Source of the DNA: Clavibacter phaseoli
GTDB lineage: Bacteria; Actinomycetota; Actinomycetes; Actinomycetales; Microbacteriaceae
Assembly (NCBI RefSeq): GCF_021922925.1
Contig: NZ_CP040786.1
Span: 1,116,001 to 1,180,000 of the forward strand
Direction: 5' to 3'
Length of the DNA: 64,000 bases
In this document: in pieces, positions 16,948 through 26,502 of the stretch
How positions within the stretch are numbered: position 1 is the first letter of the stretch
Layout of the letters: every line of letters begins with the position of its first letter
Position numbers and translations under genes: made by a program
The notes under the pieces: model-generated
Told to the model about the DNA's origin: nothing
Seen by the model: only the letters and a program-made list of their open reading frames with translations
The model's database searches: none

Positions 16948-17021
16948 TAGGGCGGATGGGACTTGAACCCATGACCGACGGATTATGAGTCCGCTGCTCT
17001 GACCAGCTGAGCTACCGCCCC
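16948..17021 (-). tRNA. tRNA with anticodon CAT (elongator Met, or Ile2)
   Basis: A 74-nt cloverleaf folds on the minus strand: acceptor arms GGGGCGG and CCGCCCT (terminal G-T pair), D-arm AGCTCAGCTGGTCAGAGC, anticodon loop CTCATAA with CAT at 16985-16987, T-arm ATGGG-TTCAAGT-CCCAT, discriminator A73. CCA is not encoded. CAT is used by elongator tRNA-Met and by tRNA-Ile2 after lysidine modification by TilS; initiator is excluded because the loop is not flanked by three G-C pairs. I cannot decide between Met and Ile2 by eye. Confidence 0.9.
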
Positions 17022-17033
17022 GAGGCGGGTGGG

Positions 17034-18293
17034 CTAGGCGGCGCCTGAGCCGTCCGCCACGCCGCGTGCCTCGTCCGTGACCGGCGCGGCCACTGACTCG
17101 CCACGATACAGGCTCTCGAACGTCGAGATCGTGCGCTCGATGTCGTGCGTGGCGACCACCGCGAGGCTCTCGCGCTTCATGCGCTGGAGCTCCTCCTCGG
17201 GCAGCTCGAGCACGCACCGCAGCTTCGCGGCGAGGTCGTCGACGTCGCCGGGACGGAACAGGTAGCCGTTCTCGCCGTCGTGCACGAGGTGCGGGAGGGC
17301 CATGGCGTCGGCGGCCACGACGGGCAGCGCAGAGGCCATCGCCTCCATCGTCACGATGGACTGCAGCTCGGCGATGCTCGGCATCGCCAGCACGGTCGCG
17401 CGCGTGTAGGCGCGGCGCAGCTCCTCGTCGGAGACGTAGCCGGTGAACGTGGTGCGGTCGGTGATCCCGAGGTCGGCGGCGAGCTTCTCGAGCGCCGTCT
17501 TCTGGTCTCCCCCGCCGACGATCTCGAGCTCCGCGTCGAGCGCCTGCGGCAGGATCGCGAACGCGCGCAGGAGCACGTCGATCTGCTTCTCCCCCGTCAC
17601 GCGTCCGACGAAGACGATGCGGTTGCGGGTGCGCGGGGCGAAGTCGGGCGTGTAGTTGGCGGCGTCGATGCCGCAGGAGATCGCGATGACCCCCTGGAGC
17701 CCCGTGTAGCGCTCGAGGAACTGAGCGGCGCGACGCGTCGGCGTGGTGACGGCCTCGGCGCGCCCGAAGGTGCGGCGCGCGGCCTTCCACGCCATGGAGA
17801 TGGCCTTGTCCTGCCACGCCACCGGCAGCAGCGTGTGCTGGAGCATGTTCTCCGGCATGAAGTGGTTGGTGCCGATGATGCGGATCCCGCGCTTCTCGGC
17901 CTCGATGCTGAGGCCGCGGCCCGTGACGATGTGCGACTGGAAGTGCACGACGTCGGGCTGGACGGCGTCGAGGATCCGCGCGCTGTTCTGGTTGATGTTC
18001 CACGGCAGCGCGAACCGCAGCCAGTCGTGCGGGTACCAGCGCCAGCTGCGGAGGCGGTGCGCCGTCATCTCCTGGCCGTCGTGGACCTCGGTCCACGTGC
18101 CGTGCTTGCGGCTGGCCGCCGGCGCGACGATGTGGACCTCGTGGCCGCGGCGGACGAGCCCTCCCGCGAGGCGCTCGGCGAAGCGGGCGGCGCCGTTCAC
18201 GTCCGGCGGGAACGTGTCCGCGCCGATGAGGATGCGCAGCGGTCGACCGGGGGTCGCCGGCTCGCGCGGGGTCTGCCCTGAGGTGTTCGGCAA
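17034..18293 (-). CDS. GT4 family glycosyltransferase, probably glycolipid-directed
   Basis: 419 aa from TTG 18293, preceded by TGGAGAG at eight bases; no ATG/GTG fits. The N-terminal domain ILIGADTFPPDVNGAARFAERLA and the C-terminal FVGRVTGEKQIDVLLRAF are typical GT-B fold, GT4 family. The donor-binding E-x7-E motif is AELQSIVTMEAMA. The segments GTNHFMPENMLQHT and AELQS resemble mannosyl- or glucosyl-transferases acting on diacylglycerol-based glycolipids in actinobacteria (MgtA-like). No signal peptide or membrane segment; it would act at the inner membrane face. Sugar and acceptor are inferred only. The stop lies 13 bp from the CAT tRNA gene, so both may be co-transcribed. Confidence 0.88.
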   Translation of the reverse strand: MPNTSGQTPREPATPGRPLRILIGADTFPPDVNGAARFAERLAGGLVRRGHEVHIVAPAASRKHGTWTEVHDGQEMTAHRLRSWRWYPHDWLRFALPWNINQNSARILDAVQPDVVHFQSHIVTGRGLSIEAEKRGIRIIGTNHFMPENMLQHTLLPVAWQDKAISMAWKAARRTFGRAEAVTTPTRRAAQFLERYTGLQGVIAISCGIDAANYTPDFAPRTRNRIVFVGRVTGEKQIDVLLRAFAILPQALDAELEIVGGGDQKTALEKLAADLGITDRTTFTGYVSDEELRRAYTRATVLAMPSIAELQSIVTMEAMASALPVVAADAMALPHLVHDGENGYLFRPGDVDDLAAKLRCVLELPEEELQRMKRESLAVVATHDIERTISTFESLYRGESVAAPVTDEARGVADGSGAA

Positions 18294-18470
18294 GAAGTGT
18301 CTCTCCAGTGGTGTCGGCGTCCGGCGCGCGTCACGTGGATCCGGGTGGCGCGGGCCGGGTGTCGCAGAGCAACGTATCGCACGGGCCCCGGGACGGGCCG
18401 ACGGCGCACCGGGCTGCGGGGAGGCGTGCTCAGGGTCCGCGCCGCGCACTGTCACGCGGCCGCAGGCCGG

Positions 18471-19382
18471 TCAGGACGCGTGCGGGTGGTGCTTCGCGAG
18501 CTGGAACACGCCGGCGACCGCCACGGCGCCCGCGACGAGGAAGGCCACGCCCGCGTAGAGCGGCGCGTCCGCGGCCTCGCCGAGGACGGTCACGCCGATG
18601 CAGACGGCGACGAGCGGGTCGACGACCGTGAGGCCCGCGATGACGAGGTCGGGCGGTCCCGACGAGTACGCGGTCTGCACGAAGTACGCCCCGAGCAGCG
18701 TCGCGGCGATGAGCGCCACGATGCACACGGCCGTGAGCACGTCGAAGTCGCCCGTCGTGAGGCGGTTGATGACGACCTTGGCGAGCGTGGCGACGAAGCC
18801 GTAGAGCACGCCCGCGCTGATGATGTAGAAGATCGCCTGCACGTGGCGGCGGAAGTAGAGGAAGAGGCCGCCGAGCAGCGCGAGCACGACCGCGAGGATC
18901 ACCAGGATCGTGATGAGCTCGGGCGTGCGGATGGGCGTCTCCTTCGCGAAGACGGCCGCGAAGATCACGAACAGGCCCACGCCGCCGATGCAGAGCGCGA
19001 CCGCCCGCTTGGCCTTGAGGTCGAGTCGCTTGCCCGTGGCGCGGGAGTTGAGGATGGCCGTGACCACGAGCGCGACCGCGCCGAGCGGCTGCACCACGAT
19101 GAGCGGCGCGAGGCGCAGGCTCGCGAGCTGGAAGACGATGGCGAGGCCGAGCATCACGGTGCCCGCGACCCAGGACGGGCGGCCGAGCAGCGCGCCCAGC
19201 TGGCGGAGGCTGAGGCCCGCCGTGCTCTTCGTCCCGCGCGCCTCCATCTTCGCCACGCCCTGCGACTGCAGCTGCGCGCCGAGGGACAGGAAGACCGCGC
19301 CGACGAGCGCGATCGGGATCCCGAGCGCCTGGTAGGGGGTCAACGAGGCGGCCTGGAGGACGGGGCTGGCGTCGAAGGGCAC
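18471..19382 (-). CDS. DMT superfamily membrane transporter
   Basis: 303 aa, GTG start. About nine to ten hydrophobic helices run through the whole protein (for example IPIALVGAVFLSLGAQLQ, then VAGTVMLGLAIVFQLASLRLAPLIVVQPLG and VLYGFVATLAKVVI), the layout of the drug/metabolite transporter superfamily, here of the actinobacterial NIPA/EamA-like kind. Substrate unknown. No Shine-Dalgarno precedes the start; TAGGGT lies exactly six bases upstream, so a leaderless transcript is likely. It is divergent from def with only 39 bp between the start codons. Confidence 0.85.
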   Translation of the reverse strand: MPFDASPVLQAASLTPYQALGIPIALVGAVFLSLGAQLQSQGVAKMEARGTKSTAGLSLRQLGALLGRPSWVAGTVMLGLAIVFQLASLRLAPLIVVQPLGAVALVVTAILNSRATGKRLDLKAKRAVALCIGGVGLFVIFAAVFAKETPIRTPELITILVILAVVLALLGGLFLYFRRHVQAIFYIISAGVLYGFVATLAKVVINRLTTGDFDVLTAVCIVALIAATLLGAYFVQTAYSSGPPDLVIAGLTVVDPLVAVCIGVTVLGEAADAPLYAGVAFLVAGAVAVAGVFQLAKHHPHAS

Positions 19383-19388
19383 GCCCCG

Positions 19389-19394
19389 ACCCTA
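19389..19394 (-). promoter_or_regulatory. -10 element TAGGGT of the DMT transporter gene
   Basis: TAGGGT, six bases, then GTG. This places the transcription start at or next to the first base of the start codon (leaderless). Confidence 0.55.
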
Positions 19395-19408
19395 CCCGGC
19401 GGTCCGCC

Positions 19409-19414
19409 TATCAT
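19409..19414 (+). promoter_or_regulatory. -10 element TATCAT of def
   Basis: TATCAT is followed by seven bases and the def ATG, with no ribosome-binding site. It lies within the upstream region of the divergent transporter promoter, so the two promoters overlap. Confidence 0.55.
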
Positions 19415-19421
19415 CGGCAGC

Positions 19422-19988
19422 ATGGCCGTCCTCCCCATCCGGATCACCGGAGACCCCGTCCTGCACGCCCTTGCCCGCGAGGTGGAGGCGTTCGACGACG
19501 ACCTGCGCGCCCTCGTGGCGGACATGTTCGAGACCATGGACGAGGCGCCGGGCGTGGGACTCGCGGCGCCCCAGGTGGGCGTGCCGCTGCGCGTGTTCGT
19601 GTACTCCTACGAGACCGACGAGGGCGAGCCGCTGCGGGGCGTCGCCGTCAACCCGGACCTCTTCATCACGCCCGTCGCCGTGCGCGAGGCCGACGAGGAC
19701 ACCGAGGAGGAGGGCTGCCTGTCCTTCCCGGGCGAGCGCTTCCCGCTGGTGCGCGCCGACCGGGCGATCCTCCGCGCGGTCGACCTCGACGGCCGGCCGT
19801 TCGAGATCGAGGCGGCCGGGTGGTTCGCGCGGATCCTGCAGCACGAGTTCGACCACCTCGACGGGCTGCTGTACACCGACCGGCTCGAGCACGAGCACGT
19901 GAAGCCCGTGGCGAAGATCATCCGGAAGAGCGGCTGGGGCGTGCCCGGGCAGTCGTGGCTGCCGGGGCGCGACCACCTCGAGGACTGA
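19422..19988 (+). CDS. def: Peptide deformylase
   Basis: 188 aa. It removes the formyl group from the N-terminal methionine of new proteins at the ribosome. All three metal-site motifs are intact: GVGLAAPQ at residues 44-51, EEGCLSFPG with metal ligand Cys99, and HEFDH with His141, Glu142 and His145. EGCLS is the common bacterial form of motif 2. A C-terminal extension of ~25 residues after the catalytic helix (KPVAKIIRKSGWGVPG) is usual in actinobacterial enzymes. The start ATG lacks a Shine-Dalgarno sequence but has TATCAT seven bases upstream, consistent with leaderless translation. Confidence 0.97.
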   Translation: MAVLPIRITGDPVLHALAREVEAFDDDLRALVADMFETMDEAPGVGLAAPQVGVPLRVFVYSYETDEGEPLRGVAVNPDLFITPVAVREADEDTEEEGCLSFPGERFPLVRADRAILRAVDLDGRPFEIEAAGWFARILQHEFDHLDGLLYTDRLEHEHVKPVAKIIRKSGWGVPGQSWLPGRDHLED

Positions 19989-20064
19989 GGGACGCGCCCG
20001 GCGGCGACCCGGTGACCGGAGGCGCCCGATTTCTTTGCTACGCTTTCCAGGTTGCTCCACGTGA

Positions 20065-20137
20065 TCCTCGATAGCTCAATTGGCAGAGCAGCCGGCTGTT
20101 AACCGGCAGGTTGTTGGTTCGAGTCCAACTCGGGGAG
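20065..20137 (+). tRNA. tRNA-Asn (anticodon GTT)
   Basis: A 73-nt cloverleaf: acceptor arms TCCTCGA and TCGGGGA (one G-T pair), D-arm TAGCTCAATTGGCAGAGC, anticodon stem GCCGG/CCGGC with loop CTGTTAA (GTT at 20098-20100), T-arm GTTGG-TTCGAGT-CCAAC, discriminator G. CCA is not encoded. A possible -10 (TACGCT, 20039-20044) lies 20 bases upstream, and an intrinsic terminator follows. Confidence 0.97.
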
Positions 20138-20139
20138 CG

Positions 20140-20176
20140 AAGGCCTCGCGGCTCCACCCGCGGGGCCTTTTACTTT
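20140..20176 (+). terminator. Intrinsic terminator of tRNA-Asn
   Basis: Twelve-bp arms (20140-20151 and 20158-20169, one T-G pair) with a 6-base loop are followed by TTTTACTTT, the only classical T-rich terminator I see in the window. Confidence 0.88.
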
Positions 20177-20229
20177 GCGCCTCCAGCGCTCGTCCTCCGC
20201 CGATCCCGACCGCCATCCCCCGCGCCGGG

Positions 20230-20235
20230 TAGCGT
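20230..20235 (+). promoter_or_regulatory. -10 element TAGCGT of the small unknown gene
   Basis: TAGCGT is exactly six bases upstream of the ATG at 20242, with no Shine-Dalgarno sequence; a leaderless transcript is likely. Confidence 0.5.
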
Positions 20236-20241
20236 CGGGCC

Positions 20242-20619
20242 ATGGGGATGTTCCAGGTCGTGGTCGCGCGTCCGAACGACGCGGACCGGCTGTGGCCGCT
20301 GCTCGACGAGGACCTGCGGACGCGCGAGGCCGCGCCCGACGACGCGGCCCTCGATCCGGTCGCCGACGCGATCCTCGCCCGCCCCGCCAACGGGCCGGCT
20401 GACTCGCTGCGCGTCCTCGAGGCCCGGCGCGAGCGCATCGTGCGGCTCGTGTCCGATCCCCTGCGCCCGGTGCTCATCGCCTACTCGGGGATCCGCGCGG
20501 TCGGCTTCGCGCTCATGGACCGCAACGGGGTCGATGGCCTGGCCTTCACCGCGTCCGGCTGGCGTGGCCTCGGGGTCGAGGAGGAGATCCGGGCGGCCGC
20601 TCCCCTGCTGCTGCGCTGA
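20242..20619 (+). CDS. Small uncharacterised protein, remotely acetyltransferase-like
   Basis: 125 aa. I do not recognise the family. The first half is helical and charged (DADRLWPLLDEDLRTREAAPDDAALDP), the second half has two strands and a helix: PVLIAYSGIRAVGFALMDRNGVDGLAF then GWRGLGVEEEIRAAAPLLLR, which loosely recalls the strand-strand-helix core of GNAT proteins, but no R/Q-x-x-G-x-G/A coenzyme A loop is present. No signal peptide or membrane segment. It lies directly after the tRNA-Asn terminator with its own putative leaderless promoter and converges on the lactonase gene. The codon usage matches its neighbours, so it is probably real. Confidence 0.65.
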   Translation: MGMFQVVVARPNDADRLWPLLDEDLRTREAAPDDAALDPVADAILARPANGPADSLRVLEARRERIVRLVSDPLRPVLIAYSGIRAVGFALMDRNGVDGLAFTASGWRGLGVEEEIRAAAPLLLR

Positions 20620-20645
20620 GCCGCGCGCCCGGCGGCAGCCCCCGA

Positions 20646-21677
20646 CTACTCGACGGGCAGCAGGTAGGTCGGGCTCGGCACGGCGATGACGGCGGGCGCC
20701 GCGGTGGGCAGCCCGGTCGCCGGGTCGAGCCGGAACGAGGCGACCGTGCCGGATGCCTGGTTCGCCACGTGCAGCCGGTCGTCGACGATCACGTGGTGGC
20801 GCGGCATCTCGCCGCCGCAGTCGAACGCGGCGACGGGGGCGAGCGCGCCGTCGGCGGAGATGCCGACCACCGCGATCCGCTCGGAGCCGCGGAGGCCGAC
20901 GTAGGCGAGGCGCTCGTCGGCGGAGACGCGCACCTCGGCCGCGGAGTCGCGCGCGTCCGGCTCGGCCGCGCAGGCGGTGGAGGCGGCGACGCGCCAGGAC
21001 GCGCCCGTGCCCTCGAGCGCGTGCAGGGTGCCGTCGAGCTCGCCGACGAGGAGCACGCGGCCCGACGACAGCAGCGCCATGTGGCGCGGTCCCGTCCCCG
21101 GCGGCAGCGCGAGGGAGTCGATGCGGTCGAGCCGGCCGTCGCGGAGCGCATGCACGAACACGGCGTCGGTGCCGAGGTCGGCGCTGAGGACGATGCCGCC
21201 GCCGACGTGGAGCGTGGCGTGCGCGTGCGGGCCGTCCTGCTGGGGGCGAGGACCGGATCCCTCGGAGGCGAGCAGCTGCACCGCCTCACCGAGGGTGCCG
21301 TCGTCCGCGATCGGGTGGACGGCGACGGTGCCGTCCCCGTAGTGCGAGGTGAGGAGCAGGCCGTCGACGACGTGGAGGTGGCAGGGACCGGATCCGCCGC
21401 TCGCCCGGCCGCCCGCCCACTGGAGCGAGCCGCCGGGTCCGCGTCGGAACGCCTCGACGCGGTCGGACGCCTCGCCCACCGCGTAGACCATGTCGTCGTG
21501 CGCCAGGAGGAACGAGGGCGACGGCGTCTCGACCGCGGTGCCGACGACCGCGAGCTCGCCCGTGAGGGCGTCGATCGCGAGGCCCGTGATGCCGATGCCC
21601 GATCCGCCGGCGTCGGCGGTGTAGCCGCCCGCCCACATCGATACCTCGGGCACGGCGGCTTCCTCGGGCGTCATCAC
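20646..21677 (-). CDS. Lactonase family beta-propeller protein (6-phosphogluconolactonase-like)
   Basis: 343 aa from GTG 21677 (or ATG 21674, the next codon). The repeated blade pattern and family segments are clear: MWAGGYTADAGGSGIGI at the start, GGSGPCHLHV, then GPHAHATLHVGGGIVLSADLGTDAVFVH and GTGPRHMALLSSGRVLLVGEL, with the conserved His and Arg residues of seven-bladed cycloisomerase/lactonase propellers. Members hydrolyse 6-phosphogluconolactone or act on muconate-type lactones; which applies here is open. TAGGGT lies seven bases before the GTG. It is downstream of, and in the same direction as, a 2-hydroxyacid dehydrogenase gene. Confidence 0.85.
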   Translation of the reverse strand: MMTPEEAAVPEVSMWAGGYTADAGGSGIGITGLAIDALTGELAVVGTAVETPSPSFLLAHDDMVYAVGEASDRVEAFRRGPGGSLQWAGGRASGGSGPCHLHVVDGLLLTSHYGDGTVAVHPIADDGTLGEAVQLLASEGSGPRPQQDGPHAHATLHVGGGIVLSADLGTDAVFVHALRDGRLDRIDSLALPPGTGPRHMALLSSGRVLLVGELDGTLHALEGTGASWRVAASTACAAEPDARDSAAEVRVSADERLAYVGLRGSERIAVVGISADGALAPVAAFDCGGEMPRHHVIVDDRLHVANQASGTVASFRLDPATGLPTAAPAVIAVPSPTYLLPVE

Positions 21678-21684
21678 GTCGCTC

Positions 21685-21690
21685 ACCCTA
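21685..21690 (-). promoter_or_regulatory. -10 element TAGGGT of the lactonase gene
   Basis: TAGGGT, seven bases, then GTG at 21677 (followed at once by ATG). Suggests an own leaderless transcript. Confidence 0.45.
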
Positions 21691-21706
21691 CGGGTCCCGC
21701 CCGACA

Positions 21707-21735
21707 CGGCGCGGGCGCCGCTCGGCGTCGCGCCG
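21707..21735 (-). terminator. Hairpin after the 2-hydroxyacid dehydrogenase gene
   Basis: Seven-bp arms CGGCGCG (21707-21713) and CGCGCCG (21729-21735) in the 61-bp gap downstream of the dehydrogenase stop. Weak, with a 15-base loop. Confidence 0.4.
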
Positions 21736-21738
21736 CCG

Positions 21739-22758
21739 TCAGTAGCCGGAGGACGGCTCGACGATGCCGACGAAGTCGCCCGTGCGGGTGAACGCCTCCG
21801 TGTTGAGGCGGATCCGCTCGGCCAGCAGCGGCCGCACCATGTCCGGGGTGTCCGCGGTGTGCGGCGTGACGATGCACCGCGGCTCGGAGAACAGCGGGTG
21901 GCCGTCGGGCAGCGGCTCGGGCGACGTGACGTCGAGGCCCGCGCCGTGGATGGCGCCGGAGCGGAGCGCGTCGAGCAGGGCGTCGGGATCGACGAGCGCG
22001 CCGCGCGCGATGTTGACGAGGACGGCCGTGTCCTTCATGGCCTGGAGCTGCGCGGCGCCGATGAGGCCGGCCGTGTCGTCCGTGCTGGCCGCGGCGAGCA
22101 TCACGACGTCGGCGCCCGGCAGGACCTCGTCGAGCCGGTCGGCCGTGACGGTGCGGTCCGCGCCCTCGACGGGGTCGCCGCTGCGGCGGACGACCGTCAC
22201 GGAGCAGTCGAACGGGGCGAGCAGCCGGATGTACTCCAGGGCGATGCCGCCCGCGCCGACCACGACGACCTCGGAGCGGTAGAGCGAGAGGCCGGCGGAG
22301 GATCCCCAGGAGGTCGCCCGGGCGCGCTCCGGCAGCTGCCGCAGGGCCGCGAGCGTCAGCGCGAGGGCGTGCTCGGCGACCGGCTCGGAGTAGGCGCCCT
22401 TCGCGCTCGTCCAGACGAGGTCCGGCCGGTCGCACTCGCGGAGCGTGTCGGCGAAGGCGTCGACGCCCGCGAACGGCAGCTGCACCCACTGGACCTGCGG
22501 GTTGGCGGCGAGCGTGTCGGTGAGCTCGGCGGCGCGGCGGATGGAGAGCCAGACGATGCCGCGGGTGTCCTCCGACAGCTCGGCCACCTCGCCGCCGCCC
22601 GCGTGGACGGCCTCGAGGTAGGCGTCCTCGGTGCGCGGGAGCATGGCGATCGGGCCCGGCGTCGGACGCGCGTCGCCCGTGAGGCGGTGCGGCGTGGCGC
22701 CGTCGACGGCGCGGTGGACGCGGCGGTCGGCGGATGCGGATGCGGTGGTGTCGGTCAT
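21739..22758 (-). CDS. D-isomer-specific 2-hydroxyacid dehydrogenase
   Basis: 339 aa. The NAD-binding loop VVVGAGGIALEY (around 168-173, GxGxxA rather than GxGxxG) and the catalytic residues Arg252 (NIARGAL), Glu281 (SPEPLP) and His300 (VTPHTAD) are all in place. The family reduces 2-keto acids to D-2-hydroxy acids or the reverse; the Glu-His-Arg set is complete, so it should be active. The ATG overlaps the stop of the upstream ATPase gene (ATGA), suggesting co-translation with a transport component. Substrate unknown; glyoxylate/hydroxypyruvate reductase activity is a reasonable default. Confidence 0.9.
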   Translation of the reverse strand: MTDTTASASADRRVHRAVDGATPHRLTGDARPTPGPIAMLPRTEDAYLEAVHAGGGEVAELSEDTRGIVWLSIRRAAELTDTLAANPQVQWVQLPFAGVDAFADTLRECDRPDLVWTSAKGAYSEPVAEHALALTLAALRQLPERARATSWGSSAGLSLYRSEVVVVGAGGIALEYIRLLAPFDCSVTVVRRSGDPVEGADRTVTADRLDEVLPGADVVMLAAASTDDTAGLIGAAQLQAMKDTAVLVNIARGALVDPDALLDALRSGAIHGAGLDVTSPEPLPDGHPLFSEPRCIVTPHTADTPDMVRPLLAERIRLNTEAFTRTGDFVGIVEPSSGY

Positions 22759-23708
22759 GTGCGGGGCCTCCGGGGGTGCGGGACGCGGGCGGGCGGTTCA
22801 GGGGATCGCAGCACGACGACCGGGTCGGGGTCCCGCTCCGCGGGCGCGGGCTCGGCGGCGGGCGCGGCGGCCGTGCGCGACTCCGCGAGGCCCCGCACGT
22901 ACGGGTGCGTGGGATCCGCGAGCACGTCGTCGATCGCGCCGTAGCCGACGAGGGTGCCGCGGTGCAGCACGGCGAGGCGGTCGGTGAGGCGCTCGACGAC
23001 GGCGAGGTCGTGGCTCACCACGAGGGCGGAGAAGCCGCCGCGCGACTGGAGGTCGCGCAGCAGGTCGAGCACGGCGACGCGGCTCATGACGTCGACGCCC
23101 GAGGTCGGCTCGTCGGCGATGAGGAGGCGCGGGCCGAGGACGAGCGCGCGGGCGAGGGCGACGCGCTGGCGCTGGCCGCTCGAGAGCTCGTGCGGGTAGC
23201 GGTCCTGCGTGCCGGGCGGGAGGTCGAGCGCGGTGAGCAGCGTGACGACGCGACGCGCGGCGACCTGGCTGTCGAAGCGGCGGTCGCGGGAGAAGATCGG
23301 CTCGGCGATGGCCTCGCTCGCGGTGAGCTGCGGGTGCAGCGTGGTGCCGGCGTCCTGCGGCACGTAGCCGATGCCGTAGGTGGTGCGCGTGCGGGCGCGG
23401 CGGCCGATGCGGCGGAGGCCCTGGCCGAGGACGGAGGCGTCGCCGCCCGTGATCCGCGGCACGGCGGCCCCCTCGTCGCCCGACGGCACGAGGCCCGCGA
23501 GCACGCGCGCGAGGGACGACTTGCCGGATCCGCTCGCGCCGACGACCCCGAGCACCTCGCCGGGCTGGATCCGCAGCGTGATCCCGTCCACGGCCGGCGG
23601 CGTCTCTGCGCCGCGCCGGGCGGGGTAGGCGAGACGCAGGTCGCGGGCGTCGAGCACGGGCTCGGCTGCCCCGCCGTCCGCGTCGGCGTCTCGGGGGGTG
23701 TGCGTCAT
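22755..23708 (-). CDS. ABC transporter ATP-binding protein, peptide/nickel type, unpaired
   Basis: 317 aa. Walker A is GASGSGKSS (around residues 56-64), the signature is LSSGQRQRV (SSGQ instead of SGGQ), Walker B LLIADEPTSGVD and the H-loop VVSHDLAV. It resembles the DppF half of peptide transporters, but the C-terminal cysteine-containing oligopeptide domain is reduced to PTHPYVRGL and a proline-rich tail. The transporter encoded just upstream already has both ATPase halves fused in one chain, so this copy is surplus. A 13-bp hairpin separates it from that operon. It may serve another permease or regulate this one. Confidence 0.88.
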   Translation of the reverse strand: MTHTPRDADADGGAAEPVLDARDLRLAYPARRGAETPPAVDGITLRIQPGEVLGVVGASGSGKSSLARVLAGLVPSGDEGAAVPRITGGDASVLGQGLRRIGRRARTRTTYGIGYVPQDAGTTLHPQLTASEAIAEPIFSRDRRFDSQVAARRVVTLLTALDLPPGTQDRYPHELSSGQRQRVALARALVLGPRLLIADEPTSGVDVMSRVAVLDLLRDLQSRGGFSALVVSHDLAVVERLTDRLAVLHRGTLVGYGAIDDVLADPTHPYVRGLAESRTAAAPAAEPAPAERDPDPVVVLRSPEPPARVPHPRRPRT

Positions 23709-23730
23709 GCGCTGCTCCGTCCTCGGCGTG

Positions 23731-23761
23731 GTCGTGCGGCCGGAGCTGCCGGCCGCACGAC
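23731..23761 (-). terminator. Hairpin after the double-ATPase gene
   Basis: Perfect 13-bp arms (23731-23743 and 23749-23761) with a 5-base loop lie between the stop of the double ATPase (23818) and the start of the single ATPase (23708). Probably terminates or attenuates the transporter transcript. Confidence 0.7.
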
Positions 23762-23817
23762 GGATGCGGGTTCCGACCCATCATGCCCGGGGTCGGTCGG
23801 GCCCCGCTCGGAGCGGG

Positions 23818-25526
<1,709 letters not shown>

Positions 25527-25530
<4 letters not shown>

Positions 25531-26501
25531 GCGGCCACCTTCTTCGTCGAGGCGCGCTTGCGGGCGCGCAGCTTGGGGTCGGAGATGTCGTTCACGCTCT
25601 CGCCCACGAGCGTGAGCCCGAGGACGAGCAGCACGATGGCGACGCCGGGGAAGACGCCCGTCCACCAGACGCCGCTCGCGGTGTCCGCGAGCGCGCGGTT
25701 GAGGTCGTAGCCCCATTCGGCGGCCGACGTCGGCGAGATGCCGAAGCCGAGGAAGCCGAGGCCCGCGAGCGTGAGGATCGCCTCGGAGGCGTTGAGCGTG
25801 AGGATCAGCGGCAGCGTGCGGGTGGAGTTCCGCAGCACGTGCACGAACATGATCCGCGGCGTCGACGTGCCGATGACCTTGGCGCTCTCGACGAACGCCT
25901 CCGCCTTCAGCCGCACGACCTCCGCGCGGATGACCCGGAAGTACTGCGGGATGTAGACGACCGTGATGCTCACGGCCGCCGACAGGATGCCGCCCCACAG
26001 GCTCGACTGCCCGCCGTTCAGCACGATGCTCACCACGATGGCGAGCAGCAGCGTCGGGAACGGGTAGATGGCGTCGGCGATGACCACGAGGATCCGGTCG
26101 AGCCAGCCGCCCAGGTAGCCGGAGACCACCCCGAGCAGCACGCCGAGGAACAGCGACAGGATCACGGCGATCACGACGACGGACAGCGCGGTCTGCGTGC
26201 CCCAGACGACGCGCGAGAACACGTCGTAGCCGCCCACCGTGGTGCCCCAGATGTGGGTGCCGTCGGGCGCCGACGTGCGCGGGAAGGACCCGCTGTCGTC
26301 GCGGCCCTGCGCGAAGCCGAACGGGGCGATGAGCGGCGCGAATGCCGCGAGCACGATGAAGACCCCCGTGATGACCATGCCGGCGACGAGCATGCCGCGC
26401 TGGAGGCCCACGCTCTGGCGCACGTGCGAGACGAGCGGGAGGCGCTGGAACAGGGTGCGGCGCGCCGGGACGGGCGCGGGCGCGGTGGTGGTGTCGGTCA
26501 T
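25527..26501 (-). CDS. Peptide ABC transporter permease (DppC-like)
   Basis: 324 aa membrane protein. A long basic/Pro N-terminus leads into the first helix (MLVAGMVITGVFIVLAAFAPLIAPFG), then the family loop with HIWGTTVGGYDVFSRVVWG, which matches the OppC LGTDxxGRD region in place but with a TTVGGYDVFSR variant. The EAA-like coupling loop is ESAKVIGTSTPRIMFVHVLRNS. The C-terminus is strongly basic (KLRARKRASTKKVAA). Only 1 bp separates it from the preceding permease gene. It forms the channel with the DppB-like partner. Confidence 0.94.
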
Positions 26502-26502
26502 G

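Noticed and set aside
14446..18096. A 1216-codon open frame on the minus strand across the tRNA and two genes
   Set aside because: It crosses a tRNA gene and runs out of frame through the acyltransferase and glycosyltransferase genes, which have clear domains in other frames.
20065..20137. tRNA-Asn as an integration site for a mobile element
   Set aside because: No integrase, no repeated 3' tRNA fragment and no compositional shift nearby; the gene keeps its own terminator.
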